Source: CAYNWT01 sp964450955
Lineage (GTDB): Bacteria; Planctomycetota; Planctomycetia; Planctomycetales; Planctomycetaceae
DNA: 64,000 nucleotides
Assembly: GCA_964450955.1 (NCBI GenBank)
Contig: CAYVFI010000003.1
Span: 1-64,000, forward strand
Direction of reading: 5' to 3'
Shown here: positions 46,409-57,900 of the stretch, one piece after another
Layout of the letters: every line of letters starts with the position of its first letter
Numbering within the stretch: the first letter of the stretch is position 1
The notes under the pieces: generated by a model
What the model was told of the DNA's origin: nothing
Database searches by the model: none
What the model saw: the letters and a program-made list of their open reading frames with translations, nothing else
Translations under genes and position numbers: made by a program

Positions 46409-48706
46409 TTGAGACAATTTGCCGAGTTCATCGTCGGGCGGGATCGCTCGATCCAACTGTCCATGTTGCTGGTCACCCTGCTGGCGGCGTATTTCGCAGC
46501 TGGGATCAGCTTTGAGTTCTCGCCGCAGTCGGTCTACGAAGGGCAGGACGACCTGCTGCAATTCAGCGAGGATCACAAACGCCTCTTTGGGCATGAAGAT
46601 GCCACAATCGTCGTCGTGATCGAAGCGACTGGGTCTGACGATGTGCTGACGCCGGAATCGCTAACCTGGCAAAAGCGGCTCGCAGACAAGCTTTCCGCGG
46701 TACCACGAGTCCAACTGGTTAGCGGTATCGTTAGTCTGCAAAGCATGCGACTTAAGGATGCCGTGCCGCTGGTTCCCACGACACCTGTCGAGGAGAAGAT
46801 CGCCAGGCGAGTTCGCCGAAAAGTCGACAGAGAAGAACTCATCAAAGGTACGTTGATCAGTGAGGACCTGCGTCTGACGAATCTGGTGATCGAATTCGAT
46901 CCCGCAGCGAGATCAATGGTTGATACTCGGGGTGTCGTCGAAGACGTGACGGAAGTCATCGAAAAGAACCCTCCGCCCGCGGGCTATCGAACCCATGTGT
47001 CTGGCATAGCGGCGCTGCGGGTCGATGTGGTTCAAAACCTGCTGGCCGATCAGAAAGTAATGTTTCCGCTTTCGGGAACGCTGTTCCTGATTATCGTTGT
47101 CCTGATGTTCCGCGATATCAGAATCACGCTCTATGCACTGGGCGCGGTGTTCGCAGGTGTGATCTGGTCATTCGGAATCATTTCCGCGCTGGGGCAGCCA
47201 TTCACACTGCTCAGCAACAGTGTCCCTACTCTGACTCTCATCATTGGGGCAGCCAATGTGGTTCACGTTGTGTCGCGACACCTTGATGAGCTGCAGACCC
47301 ACGGTACCGATGGAAAAGCCGCGGCTGTCGCCACAATGAGCGAAATGTCCGTTACGTGCATGCTTACGTTTGCAACAACGGCAATCGGGTTCGGCAGCCT
47401 GCTGATCTCGAAGTCAGTCGTCCTGAGGCAGTTTGCCTTTCAGGCATCGCTTGGCTTGGTGTGCCAGTACTTCAGCGTAGTCCTGATTCTCGGCAGCGCG
47501 CTTTCACGGACTCGATCGGGATCGATGGAAAACCAGACCCATCGTGCTGCAGGCTGGTTGGTGGACCGGTTGGGAGGCGTTGTGTCGGGGCGTCCGATCC
47601 CGGTACTGATTGCCAGCTTTGGAATTGTCCTGACGTGTGGGGTTCTGGCTCGCGGATTGGCCGTGAATTCATTCATTTACGAGACATACGATTCTGCGCA
47701 CCCGACAATGCAGACGGTCCAATTGCTGGATGAAAAACTCTCGGGGCTGGCGGCGATTGAAATCCAGCTTGCCACCGATGATCCGGACGCACTTTTTCGC
47801 CCTGCTATTTTCGAGGAACTTCTGGCATTGCAGGAAGACCTGCTTCACACCGATGAGGTTCGCTATGCAAGCAGTTATGTGAACCTGCACATCGCAAGTG
47901 CGGGTGCGGACAAAGCACTCACTCAGCAAAACATCGCTCGATTTGAACGTAACATCCGCCGCGCGGCAAAAATTAGCAGGCGCGAGTTTTTCATCACCGA
48001 TGATAACCGCACCGCACGCGTATTGCTTCGAGTACGCGACATCGGCAGCGCACGAATGAACGCGCTGATCGACGACCTGCAGGCTCGACTGGCAATCATC
48101 TTCCCCAGGGGAGACCAGATTCGCGCGACGGTCACGGGAGATGCGTTCCTTCATGCTCGGTGTATGGATCAGTTTGTCCGAGACATGTTTTATTCGCTGC
48201 TGACTGCTTCAATCGCAATCTTCGCCGTGATCTCACTATTGTTTCGGTCGCTGCGAACAGGTCTCATCTCGGCGATTCCGAACATGACTCCGCTGGCGGT
48301 CACGCTGGGCTATATTGCTTTGCGTGACTATCCCCTCACCGCGGGTGTTGTGATTGTGTTTGCCATTACGTTGGGTATTGCTGTTGATGACACCATTCAT
48401 TTCCTCTCGCGGTTCGGTGAAGAACGTCGGAGGGGGTTGGGGATAGACGAGTCCATTTCTGCCGTGTTCAGGAGCAGCGGCCGAGCCATCGTGTTAACCA
48501 CGGCGCTGATTGTGTCCGGGTTGTCGGTGCTGCTGCTCTCGCGTTTTGTTCCCACTCGAAGATTCGCCGAACTAACGGCAGTCACCATGGCCGCCGCACT
48601 GCTGGGAGATTTATTGCTGTTGCCCGCTTGTTTGGCTCTCTTTGAGAAGCGCGAGCCGAGAGCCCACGACGACGACGGAGACGGAGACGACGATCAATTT
48701 GCCTGA
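46409..48706 (+). CDS. MMPL/RND-superfamily transporter
   Basis: 765 residues with 12 membrane helices in two sets of six: one helix near the N-terminus, then five after about 210, and the same order after about 400 and 585. Extracytoplasmic loops of about 190 and 170 residues lie in between. SNSVPTLTLIIGAANVVHVV and VFAITLGIAVDDTIHF are the conserved RND helix-4/10 segments; DD in the latter fits the proton relay. The C-terminal tail is acidic (HDDDGDGDDDQFA). The family exports lipids, hopanoids or drugs; no partner adaptor is adjacent. The start is TTG at 46409, with GGAAGAAG upstream; no ATG lies nearby in frame. Confidence 0.88.
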   Translation: MRQFAEFIVGRDRSIQLSMLLVTLLAAYFAAGISFEFSPQSVYEGQDDLLQFSEDHKRLFGHEDATIVVVIEATGSDDVLTPESLTWQKRLADKLSAVPRVQLVSGIVSLQSMRLKDAVPLVPTTPVEEKIARRVRRKVDREELIKGTLISEDLRLTNLVIEFDPAARSMVDTRGVVEDVTEVIEKNPPPAGYRTHVSGIAALRVDVVQNLLADQKVMFPLSGTLFLIIVVLMFRDIRITLYALGAVFAGVIWSFGIISALGQPFTLLSNSVPTLTLIIGAANVVHVVSRHLDELQTHGTDGKAAAVATMSEMSVTCMLTFATTAIGFGSLLISKSVVLRQFAFQASLGLVCQYFSVVLILGSALSRTRSGSMENQTHRAAGWLVDRLGGVVSGRPIPVLIASFGIVLTCGVLARGLAVNSFIYETYDSAHPTMQTVQLLDEKLSGLAAIEIQLATDDPDALFRPAIFEELLALQEDLLHTDEVRYASSYVNLHIASAGADKALTQQNIARFERNIRRAAKISRREFFITDDNRTARVLLRVRDIGSARMNALIDDLQARLAIIFPRGDQIRATVTGDAFLHARCMDQFVRDMFYSLLTASIAIFAVISLLFRSLRTGLISAIPNMTPLAVTLGYIALRDYPLTAGVVIVFAITLGIAVDDTIHFLSRFGEERRRGLGIDESISAVFRSSGRAIVLTTALIVSGLSVLLLSRFVPTRRFAELTAVTMAAALLGDLLLLPACLALFEKREPRAHDDDGDGDDDQFA

Positions 48707-48746
48707 GTAACGATCGCGCCTTGGAAAAGACCAACGGCGCAGGACA

Positions 48747-48777
48747 AGAGCCAGTGCAGATAGTGTGCACTGGCTCT
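48747..48777. terminator. Bidirectional terminator hairpin between convergent genes
   Basis: AGAGCCAGTGCA (48747-48758) pairs perfectly with TGCACTGGCTCT (48766-48777), 12 bp with a 7-base loop. It sits in the 100-bp gap between the ends of the MMPL gene and the RTX protein gene. No T run follows on either side, but the position and stability make a shared terminator likely. Confidence 0.7.
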
Positions 48778-48806
48778 GTCGAGGTTGCTAGTTGGTATCG
48801 CGGGCG

Positions 48807-51800
48807 TCAGATCAGGTCGACCCATTCGGACAGTGTATTGTCCGCCAATTCGTCCCTCATGCCGACATTTGCGAAGAAGAAGTCGTTACCTGAACCACCG
48901 GTCAGAAGGTCACTTCTTGCATCATCAAAGGCTGTCTGTGGTGTTCCAGGTCGGTTCGGACCGATTAGGAAGGCAGTGTTGAGACGGTTTGTGGTCTGCT
49001 GTGGTCCGTCATGAATGTTGTCCACGCGTTGTTGATAAGTGTTGGTGGAGTTCCATTCAGCAAGGATCGAAGCCATGTTGATAGTCGAGACGGAAATCCT
49101 TCCTGCGATCAGGATATCCTGGCCGTCGTTTCCTTCGACGACATCGCTGTCAGTTCCGCCCGCGAGGACATCTCGGCCGTCGCCACCAACAACGGTATCG
49201 TTGCCTGAGCCACCGATGAGGAGGTCGCCACCGGCCTCACCGAAGATTCTGTCCTGGCCAGACCCTCCAACGACTATGTCGACTCCAGTCCCACCGAAGA
49301 TGGTATCGTTGCCTGCGCCACCGCTGATTGAGTCGTCACCACCATCACCCTGGATACTGTCTCGACCATCGCCACCCTGAAGGGTGTCGTCGCCCGAGCT
49401 ACCGAGCAGCGTATCAAGGCCACCTTCGCCCTTGATCGAATCGTCGCCAGCTCCGCCATCCAGCGTGTCGAGGCCTCGACCGCCCAGAATTTCGTCTGCT
49501 CCGTTTCCGCCCTGGATGGTGTCTCGAGAGTTGCCGCCATTCAGCAGGTCATCCCCGTCAGCGCCAACCAAAGTGTCCTGTCCGCCTCCACCACGGAGTG
49601 TGTCAGAAGCGGTCCCGCCGAACACCGTGTCGTTGCCTCCCCCGCCCTTGACGAGCAGTGGAGAGGTGACGGTGGTCGCAGTGATCAGGTCGTCGCCCGC
49701 TCGCGCCGTGATGACGATCCGGCTGTATTGGTCGACATCGAAGGCGAACGGTGTCCCGTTTAGCGTAGCGGTAATGGTTCCGCCCGATTCAGCCAGATTA
49801 ATGGTGTCAGCATCTGGCGTTGCGTTGACGATCAAGTCAGTGTCATCAAGGTAGACGGGGGCGTCATTGTCAATTGTGATTACCGTAATTGAGCCGGTCT
49901 CACTGATAAACATTCCGTCGGAGGTCGGATTGACTATGAAGTCCGCATCCGTGAAGTTCCTACCGTCCTGGGCAGCATCGTCCACCGCACTAAACGTGAC
50001 GGTCTGAGCGACGTTCCAGTTTGAAGCGTCGAACGTAATTGACGTAGGCGAAACGCCGACTTCAGTCGCGTCCTGACTTGATACGTCAATCGTCACCGGG
50101 GTCAGAGGAGCCGCAGTCAGAACGACCTCGACCTGGTCTGTGTTTCCGCCCTCGCGAGCCAGAGTGTGAATGCCACTTTCCGTGATGGTGAAACCAGCGA
50201 CGTCGTCGTCTGTGGTGGTCACGGTGATGTCGATGTCAGCGACCCCGGCGAAGAAGCCATTTGAGACAGCGTCGTCGACAGAGAAAGTGACCAGGCTGTC
50301 GATGTTCCCATCAGCCAAAAGATCATCCGAGCCGGTCACAGTGACGATTTGGTCCTGATCCCAATTTGCAGGGGTAAACGTCAGCCGCGTCGGTGCCACG
50401 CTAATTTCACCGAGGTCAGCCGCAGTTACATCAATTACGACATCTGTGCTCGGTTCATCTTCCAATCTAACCAGAATGTCATCGGTTGTTCCGGATTCTG
50501 AAACTGTTGTGCCGCCACCAGTCTGAGTAATGACCAGGCCTGCCACTTCATCATCAACTGTTACGACGCTGACGAACTGGTCCATTGCCACATCAAACGC
50601 GTCATGCGACATCGCATCGACGACCCTGACCGCAATGGTTCCCGGAATGTTTCCGTCGATAACCTGATCATCAACACCAAACACTGTTACGGTTTGCGGC
50701 ACGTTGAAGTTGGTGCCGTTGAATGTCAGCGTTGTCGCAGACAAGGAAACTTCGGTGGTGTCTGTTGGGATAATCTCGATAACGACGTCAGTAAGTGGTG
50801 GCCCGGTGAGTGTCACCTCAAATGAATCTGTCCCGCCGTCTTCGGTCACCTCAGTCGCCCCAAGAGTCTCAACGATGATGATCTCCGCGATCTCGTCGTC
50901 GACATTCGTGATGGCGATTGGCATGTCGTCCAATACATCAAATTCATCGTCAGAGAGTGCATCGTTGACGGACACAATGATGAAATCAGAGATGTCACCA
51001 TCGACGTCCGACTCATCCACACCGTCAACGTTGACAACCTGTGGCGTATCCCAGTTAGCTGGAGTAAACGTAAGCTGGCTTGTCGAAAGAATGAACTCGG
51101 ACGAGTCCGGGTTGATAACGTCCAGAACCACAGGTGAACTCGGTTCGACGTTTAGCACCAGTTGCAGCGTGTCCGTCAGCAGTCCGTTCTCACTGACCGT
51201 CAGGACACCGGGTGTGGCAGTGAAAGCCGCGACGTCATCGTCGATGGTGGTAACTGAAATCACCTGGTCAGGAACCGGGTCGAAGAAGTCATTGGACTGA
51301 CCATCAAAGACAGAAACCGTGACGAAACTAATCTCGTCCAGATCGACGAAGGTGTCATCGATACCAGTTACCGTGATGGTCTGCGGCGTCGTACCATTGG
51401 TTGGAGTAAAGACAACCACAGCCGGGCTGACGGCAATCTCAGTACTGTCATCGATTGATAGCTGTAGCCTGACGTTCGTCAGAGGAAGGTCATCCAATGC
51501 GATATCAAACGTATCGGTTGTTCCTGACTCGTTAACAATCGTGCTGACCACACCACCGGGGATATCGGCTGTCTCCGTGATTGTGAATCCAGCGACTTCA
51601 TCATCCGTCGTTGACACAGTAAACGATTGGTCGGCAACGTCGACCCAATCCGGGTCTGACAAGCTGTCTCTGACGGATAGGGTGATCAGACTGGAAATCG
51701 GCCCGTCAACGAAGTCGTCATCGATCCCGGTCACAACGATTGACTGATCGATATCCCAGTTAGCTGGCGTAAAGACAACAGCTCCAACATTGACAGTCGC

Positions 51801-54800
51801 TTCACCGAGATCACCAACAATTACGTCAAACAGGACGTTGGACGATGGTGCTCGGGTGAGGCGAACATTGACTGTATCGTTTGTTCCGCTCTCATCGACA
51901 ACTGTTGACCCGCCAGGTTCTGTCAGCAGGAAGCCTGGGACATCGTTGTCGATGGTGGTGATTGGAACCAGAACGTCTTCCACTGGGTCGAAATCATTGT
52001 CCGATAAGAAATCGTTTACGGATATGACAACGCTACTTGCGATATCACCATCAGTTGCATCGTCGTTGACACCGGTCACGGTTACAGTCTGAGGGACATT
52101 CCAGTTAAGCGGTGTAAATGTCAGGCGTGTGGGGCCGACGATCGCTTCTCCGCCATCCGTCGTCGATAGATCCAGAACCACATTTGTGATTGGCTCGGCT
52201 GGAAGCGAGACGTCAAACGTGTCTGTTGAGCCATTCTCATCGACTACTGTGGCACCGTCGGTTTCCACCGTCACAATGCCGGCTACATCGTCATCGACAA
52301 TCCGAATTGTGGTAAAGGCAGGTAGGTAAGGGGTCAATGGGTCGCGGTCAACGGCACCAATTCGAAGGTACTCAAACCCTTCAATTTTATTGTCGTTGAC
52401 CGTCTCAATGTAGAAGCTCGCGTAGTCCTCACCCGGCGCCAGTCGCACACTACCTGGGAACGTCACATCGGAAACCTCTGCCACGAGGTCGACGACAAGC
52501 ACCTCGTCCAGTGTCTCTGGTGTATCTCCAATCCGTCGGACGTTTCCAACCAGTCGTGTGACCAGATCGCCCGATACGGGGTCTTCGAAAATGTCTCGAG
52601 ACGCGACACCAATCTCTAAAGAACCTGGTACCGTTGATCCGGGGATTCGAGACTCAACGGAGATGTTGTAGTCCTGTTCTTCCGGATCGTTCGTGAACAG
52701 TCGCACCGCGCCCGAGTAGTAGCCCGGATCGAGTCCCGGAACGGGTTGGACCAGGATGTAGGTCGTTGCTCCGGGGTCAGTCAATAGGGGCGCATTTCCG
52801 CCGGCGAAAGAGGCGGCGCCAGGGAAGTTGGTAATCAGGTTGCCAAGCTTGTCGAACAGATCGAACTGGAAGGCTTCTGGTACCAGAATCTCATCGATGA
52901 TGAGAGTGTCCGTACCCTGATTGTGGATTGACCATGTTTCGTCCGGGTCGCCACCAAACGCACCGCCACCTGGTTGATCGAGATCAACTGGTGTGAAGCG
53001 TTCGTCAACGTAGATATCTTCCGGCGCATTAAGCTGAGCGGGGAAGGCGAGCGACTGCCGTTCGACACGGATATCGGCGAACTCTTCAAGCTGGATGTCG
53101 AAGCTGTCCTCACCGACCTTCGCGCCGTTTTGGAAGAACTCAACCGTCCAGGTCCCCTGAATCGCTTCAGGAGGAAGCCGTTGCTGCCACCAAAACTCAG
53201 CCGAGTAGTCTTCTCGGTCGGCATTGGCCTGGTCTCTGGCGTACTCGGTGCCATCAGGCCGCAACCAAACAGCTTCAAGTGCATCGCCTGTCCGTACTGT
53301 GGCAAACTCAACGAAGACCGTCACTTCCTGGTCACCGGTGACCGGGAAGTAGTCCACAGACGACGGGCCTTCAAGAATGTGCGGGCGGAAGTCGTACGGG
53401 TTAAAGTCTTCGAAGTTAATCGGGTTCGGGCACGGGTTGAATGGGTGTGTTGGCAGGCACTGAGTGAAGAACGACCGGCGTACATCGCTGAAGCTACCGG
53501 AGTAGTCAGGGATCTCAGAGAGATAGACGTTTGGGTCAAGTAGTGTCTCGATAGGGCGTCCGTTACGGGCCACTTCAAAATGCAGAGCTGGTTCGAAGGC
53601 GAACGGCCCCGAACTTCCAACCAGTCCGATTAACTGACCCTCGACGACTGGATCGCCGGGGCGGAGGAAGACGGAATGTTGTCGCAATCGGCTGTAAGTG
53701 GTCGTGTAGCCATCACCATGACTAATGGTGATGAAGTTGGTCTCGGGAATCGGGTCTGGCAGCGGATCGAGCGGTTCGAAGTTCCGGTCGAACTCACCAT
53801 CATTCACTGCCAGCACCACACCATCCGCTGAGGCGTAGACCGGGATGTTCAGATCCTGGTCGTGGAACGTCGGAGGACTGATATGCCAACCGGTGGTTTG
53901 GTCGACCGAATGGAATCCTCCGGTATAGTCCTGTTCATCGTCTTCGGTGTTGTCGTCGACCGTTGGATCGATATCGACGTATGCGGTGATGTAGTATTCG
54001 TCCTGCGGCGTCCCATCAAGAGGCCACGCAAACTGAACTGGTGGCGATGCGGTGGAAGACGAGAACACAAAAGTAATGGAGTTATTTGTCTCGTCGTCTT
54101 CAGCGACTGTGTTGTCCGGATCGACAATCACTTCGACGGTATGGGTACCGCCTGTGGTATACCAACCTTCGATAAGGTCGACCCAAAACTGAGGCGGCGT
54201 CATGTGCTCACCGAATCCGTTGTCGAGCCCCTCGTTCCGCAGTGGGATGCCGTCAACGCGATACTCAATTGCATAACCAACCGGATCGGGCAGGTTTTCT
54301 GTCGAGTAGTCCGCCTGAATCCCAATCCTCTCACCGACGAACGTGGAGGTGATCGGTGTCAGGTTTCCATCGACCAGGAACGCAGCATCGAGCGCGATAT
54401 CTTCGTTTAGGTTGCCAAGATTGATGGTAATTATCGCGCTGCTTGGAGCCTCAAGTCCATCGTCCGCCAGGATTCCAAGGTTGAAAGTTGGGTTGACCTC
54501 GAAGTCAAGGAGGCGTTGGTCTTCAACGAAGATCTCACCTGTGGCTGGATTGATCCCGAAAGCGGTGCCGGTGTTCCCACTGGTGATGGAGTAGGTCAGA
54601 GCGTCAAGATCGATGTCGGTATCCGTACCGGTATTGGCATCGTTTACATCGTAAACGATCGTCATGTTGGGCGTATTTTCAGGCGTCGTTGCAACGTCGT
54701 TGATGATGAGCGGAGTGAGTAGGCACCGCTCTTCAAGGCCTTCCGTTTCAAGGGGGGCACGGCGGCGTCTACGAGAGCTAAGCCCAAGGTTCGTCACAGA

Positions 54801-54848
54801 ACGTTTTAGTAGTTTCCGGGCCCAGCCAGAGTGGTCGAGTTTAATCAC
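48807..54848 (-). CDS. Giant extracellular protein: degenerate M23 peptidase, Calx-beta-like repeats, RTX region (2013 aa)
   Basis: The start is GTG at 54848, with GAGGAG six bases before it. Residues 38-45 are LEERCLLT, the LEPR-XLL-like motif after a very basic leader. In order: a cadherin-like segment (to about 150), a CARDB-like segment (155-262), an M23-like domain (about 300-450), beta-rich spacers, seven Calx-beta-like repeats of about 115 residues (855-1660, each with V(D/N/S)E(S/N)G), and an RTX region of GGxGxDxxx nonamers (1730-1913) that would bind Ca2+. In the M23 domain the usual HxH reads ALHFEV, so one catalytic His is absent. It begins 56 bp after the giant gene upstream, so both may be one operon. 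It ends SEWVDLI, without a basic anchor. Confidence 0.9.
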   Translation of the reverse strand: MIKLDHSGWARKLLKRSVTNLGLSSRRRRRAPLETEGLEERCLLTPLIINDVATTPENTPNMTIVYDVNDANTGTDTDIDLDALTYSITSGNTGTAFGINPATGEIFVEDQRLLDFEVNPTFNLGILADDGLEAPSSAIITINLGNLNEDIALDAAFLVDGNLTPITSTFVGERIGIQADYSTENLPDPVGYAIEYRVDGIPLRNEGLDNGFGEHMTPPQFWVDLIEGWYTTGGTHTVEVIVDPDNTVAEDDETNNSITFVFSSSTASPPVQFAWPLDGTPQDEYYITAYVDIDPTVDDNTEDDEQDYTGGFHSVDQTTGWHISPPTFHDQDLNIPVYASADGVVLAVNDGEFDRNFEPLDPLPDPIPETNFITISHGDGYTTTYSRLRQHSVFLRPGDPVVEGQLIGLVGSSGPFAFEPALHFEVARNGRPIETLLDPNVYLSEIPDYSGSFSDVRRSFFTQCLPTHPFNPCPNPINFEDFNPYDFRPHILEGPSSVDYFPVTGDQEVTVFVEFATVRTGDALEAVWLRPDGTEYARDQANADREDYSAEFWWQQRLPPEAIQGTWTVEFFQNGAKVGEDSFDIQLEEFADIRVERQSLAFPAQLNAPEDIYVDERFTPVDLDQPGGGAFGGDPDETWSIHNQGTDTLIIDEILVPEAFQFDLFDKLGNLITNFPGAASFAGGNAPLLTDPGATTYILVQPVPGLDPGYYSGAVRLFTNDPEEQDYNISVESRIPGSTVPGSLEIGVASRDIFEDPVSGDLVTRLVGNVRRIGDTPETLDEVLVVDLVAEVSDVTFPGSVRLAPGEDYASFYIETVNDNKIEGFEYLRIGAVDRDPLTPYLPAFTTIRIVDDDVAGIVTVETDGATVVDENGSTDTFDVSLPAEPITNVVLDLSTTDGGEAIVGPTRLTFTPLNWNVPQTVTVTGVNDDATDGDIASSVVISVNDFLSDNDFDPVEDVLVPITTIDNDVPGFLLTEPGGSTVVDESGTNDTVNVRLTRAPSSNVLFDVIVGDLGEATVNVGAVVFTPANWDIDQSIVVTGIDDDFVDGPISSLITLSVRDSLSDPDWVDVADQSFTVSTTDDEVAGFTITETADIPGGVVSTIVNESGTTDTFDIALDDLPLTNVRLQLSIDDSTEIAVSPAVVVFTPTNGTTPQTITVTGIDDTFVDLDEISFVTVSVFDGQSNDFFDPVPDQVISVTTIDDDVAAFTATPGVLTVSENGLLTDTLQLVLNVEPSSPVVLDVINPDSSEFILSTSQLTFTPANWDTPQVVNVDGVDESDVDGDISDFIIVSVNDALSDDEFDVLDDMPIAITNVDDEIAEIIIVETLGATEVTEDGGTDSFEVTLTGPPLTDVVIEIIPTDTTEVSLSATTLTFNGTNFNVPQTVTVFGVDDQVIDGNIPGTIAVRVVDAMSHDAFDVAMDQFVSVVTVDDEVAGLVITQTGGGTTVSESGTTDDILVRLEDEPSTDVVIDVTAADLGEISVAPTRLTFTPANWDQDQIVTVTGSDDLLADGNIDSLVTFSVDDAVSNGFFAGVADIDITVTTTDDDVAGFTITESGIHTLAREGGNTDQVEVVLTAAPLTPVTIDVSSQDATEVGVSPTSITFDASNWNVAQTVTFSAVDDAAQDGRNFTDADFIVNPTSDGMFISETGSITVITIDNDAPVYLDDTDLIVNATPDADTINLAESGGTITATLNGTPFAFDVDQYSRIVITARAGDDLITATTVTSPLLVKGGGGNDTVFGGTASDTLRGGGGQDTLVGADGDDLLNGGNSRDTIQGGNGADEILGGRGLDTLDGGAGDDSIKGEGGLDTLLGSSGDDTLQGGDGRDSIQGDGGDDSISGGAGNDTIFGGTGVDIVVGGSGQDRIFGEAGGDLLIGGSGNDTVVGGDGRDVLAGGTDSDVVEGNDGQDILIAGRISVSTINMASILAEWNSTNTYQQRVDNIHDGPQQTTNRLNTAFLIGPNRPGTPQTAFDDARSDLLTGGSGNDFFFANVGMRDELADNTLSEWVDLI

Positions 54849-54904
54849 AGAACTCTCCTCGTTAGTCGAAGATGCTTTTCAGGAATACGTAGAAACAGCC
54901 TGAT

Positions 54905-57900
54905 CTAAAGCGATCTACGATCTCGCGATTTCTTGTCACTTCGTCGTTTCAATAGTGCGGCTCCGAGGAGACCGCCCAAGACACCCCCAGCGACTTCGGT
55001 CGCTCGAAGTTCAACGTCGGTTGCTTCGCTGTTACCGAGGTCTTCAGACGTGACGTCGTTAAGCCAGCCCAGTGATGGGTCTGAACTCAAAACGTCATCA
55101 ACGCCTTCAACTTCAGGAAGCCAGCTTCCCTGAGACTCAGGGGAGAATTGATCTTCGAGCAGCATTGGAATGTCATGTTGCTCGATAATCTCAATGGCAG
55201 GATCCGTTACGGTGCCCACCGGCAGTGCGACTTCAGGTAGCTCAATCTGATGCTGTAGTTTGGCATCGTCAGGGCCAACCAGACTCGCCGTTTCTTGCTC
55301 AAACAATATTGGCTGATCATCCAACTCCAGGAACGCTTCAGCACTGTCTGTCACGGTGAAGGGCCTGCTGCCACTAAATGGGCTTCGGACACCGTCAGCA
55401 CTCACAGCTCGCACCCACGCTCGGTACTCACCACTCGGCAGTGGATCGGTAAGCGTAAAGCTAGTGTCCAGCAATTGAGTTTCGCGTCGGACGACTCTGT
55501 TATCCGAGACTCTTCGGATCCTGAAGATGTACCGAACGGCGTCAGGAATAGGAGTCCAGTTAAAGGTTGGGGTGCTGTCGCCATTGGCTTCCACCGGATC
55601 CAGCGTTGGCTGACCGCCGACTCGGAATTGAATGCCTTCACTCCATCTGGTCCTCAGGCCATCTGACGTGATGCCGCGGAAGTAGGCGATGTATCCTGAG
55701 TTTGGAATGAAGATACGGGTGCCGAAGATGGTTTCGTACGGGCTGCCATAGGCGGTCGAACCATTCGGAATGACCAACCGGATGAAGTTGTTAATCCTGC
55801 CGTCTTCTGTTCCGGGGGTTCCGCCGGACAGCAGTTTGTGAACACGGAGTTCGTAGTCCTGGACACCATCAAGGGTATCCACAGTAAAGACTGGCTGTCT
55901 GTCGAAGAACGAGCCGGTTGGTGTCAGGCCGGTTGGCCGTGTCACAACGTCAAGGCTCCTGATATCGCTTCGACTCTCTTCCCCAAACGGGTTAATCCCA
56001 CGGACTTCGATTTCGTAGCGACCGACTGGCAGGTTCGGCAACTGATAGGACAGTCCTTCAATCCCTGTTTCGACGATGAAATCGTCTTCGCCAGTTGTCA
56101 CGTTGTTAATTCGGACTTCGTAAGACTCGCCTCCGCTTACTGCAGTCCATTGGACTGTCGCGGAACCGTCCGTAATTTCATTACCCGGGGCTATGATCTC
56201 TGGTCTTGAGACAACCTCGAAGGCTTCCCTGTCGACATTGCTAAAGAACGTCGGGTCACTGTCGGCCGTCGCGCGAACAAGGACAACATAGTCACCGAAC
56301 GGAAGTGGCTCCGTCAGGGTGTAAAAGTTGTCTGTGATCCCGGTAACGTTGACAAGGTTTGTTGGATCGCCCGGTTTCCGGATTCGAACCTGGAACGTTC
56401 CAGCTCCCAGAGGAGCTTCCCAGGTGATGGTTGGTGTTTCGTCGAAGGTTAACGATTCCGGACCCGTGACGACTGGTGGCGTTGTAATGTCAATTTCTGT
56501 CAGTGACGCCGCGCCCGTGACGCCGCCAGCGAAAGCACTGATCTCAACAACATAGCCGCCCAAAGGCAGTTCTGTTGGTGACGTAAAGAACGTGTTGGTC
56601 ACGGTCTCATTAATGATATTAACGCCTGCCTCGGTATTGACGACAAGCGTGTATCCCTCGACTCCCTCAATCGGAGTCCACGCGAATGTCGGAGTCGAAT
56701 CCGGCACGCGACCAGTTGGCGTGTCGTAGATGACCGCTTCAGGGACCACATCCACGGGCGTGAGTGCGGACCACGCACTGGCGGCTCCGGCCCGGTTGAA
56801 GGCTCGGACGCGGTAGGTGTAGGTTCCAAACGGCAACTCGTTGGCGACAGTGAAGAACGGAACGCCGAGGTTTTGGCCGTCCTCCAGCAGAGAGCCATCC
56901 GGAGCGAACAATTGGAACTGGTATGACGTGTTGGCCGGGTCTGCATTCCACTCAAAGGTTGGAGTGAGATCGGTTGTGCTGGGACCAGGTGCAGTGGCAT
57001 CGAAGACCGGCACCTGTGGAGGCTGCACGGCGATGATGGTCACCTGATGGTCTTCGACTTCGCCTTCACTTGCTCTACCGGTTGGAGTCAATCCACCGGA
57101 CGTGCTCAATCGGAACCGAGCAGGCAGGCTGCCCAGGGCCGACCCTGCAGGAACCGTCAATGCCAGGGACTGCGTCCCATTAAAGACGTCGTAACTAATC
57201 CCGCCGTTGGCGTGCTCTGAAGCATCGAAGACGCCGTCATTGTTGAAGTCAATCCAGGCGTCAAGCTTGGCGGCGAAGGCTGATGTCACAGTGACAGAGA
57301 ATGGCGACGACAGCGACTGGGCAGTGTCCGCTTCAATTGTTGTTGGGAACGAGATACCGTCCTCATCGTCGATTCCGTTATTGTCATCTCCCAGCAGACC
57401 AGAACCGGCCTGGCCATCAATGTCACTATCCACAGATGAGCCAAGGTGGAAGCCGGGCAGGATGACGTGTGCGGCTCCATCGGGTCTATCGGTACCGAAG
57501 CTGTTTGGTGCATCACCGTAGTCCACCGCGATAACGGTGACCACACCCTGAGCAATATCTGTTCGGCTATTACCCGACGCGTCCGGGGCGTCCGTCACCT
57601 GCAATTGGATCGTGTTCGTGCTGGCCGGAGTGAACCCGAATCCAAGCAGCGTGGACCATGGGACACTCGGCGTAGCGCCGACAGCGTCGCCGAATACACC
57701 ATCGTTGTTCAGATCCCAACTGTAGGTTAGGGAATCGCCAAGAGGGATATCGACGTCGAACGACTCAGTGGCGTCCAGAACAAGCGAGTCACCGTGATCG
57801 ATCGTGTAGTCCGGGGTCACTGCAACCGGTGCATCATCAACAGAGTTGACAATGATAAAGAACTGTTTCGTTGGCCCTTCATTGTCGTGCGGTGGGGGTG

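Noticed and set aside
49110..49660. Regular short repeats resembling a CRISPR array
   Set aside because: They are in-frame GGxGxD RTX codons of 27-bp spacing with no constant repeat and no cas genes nearby.
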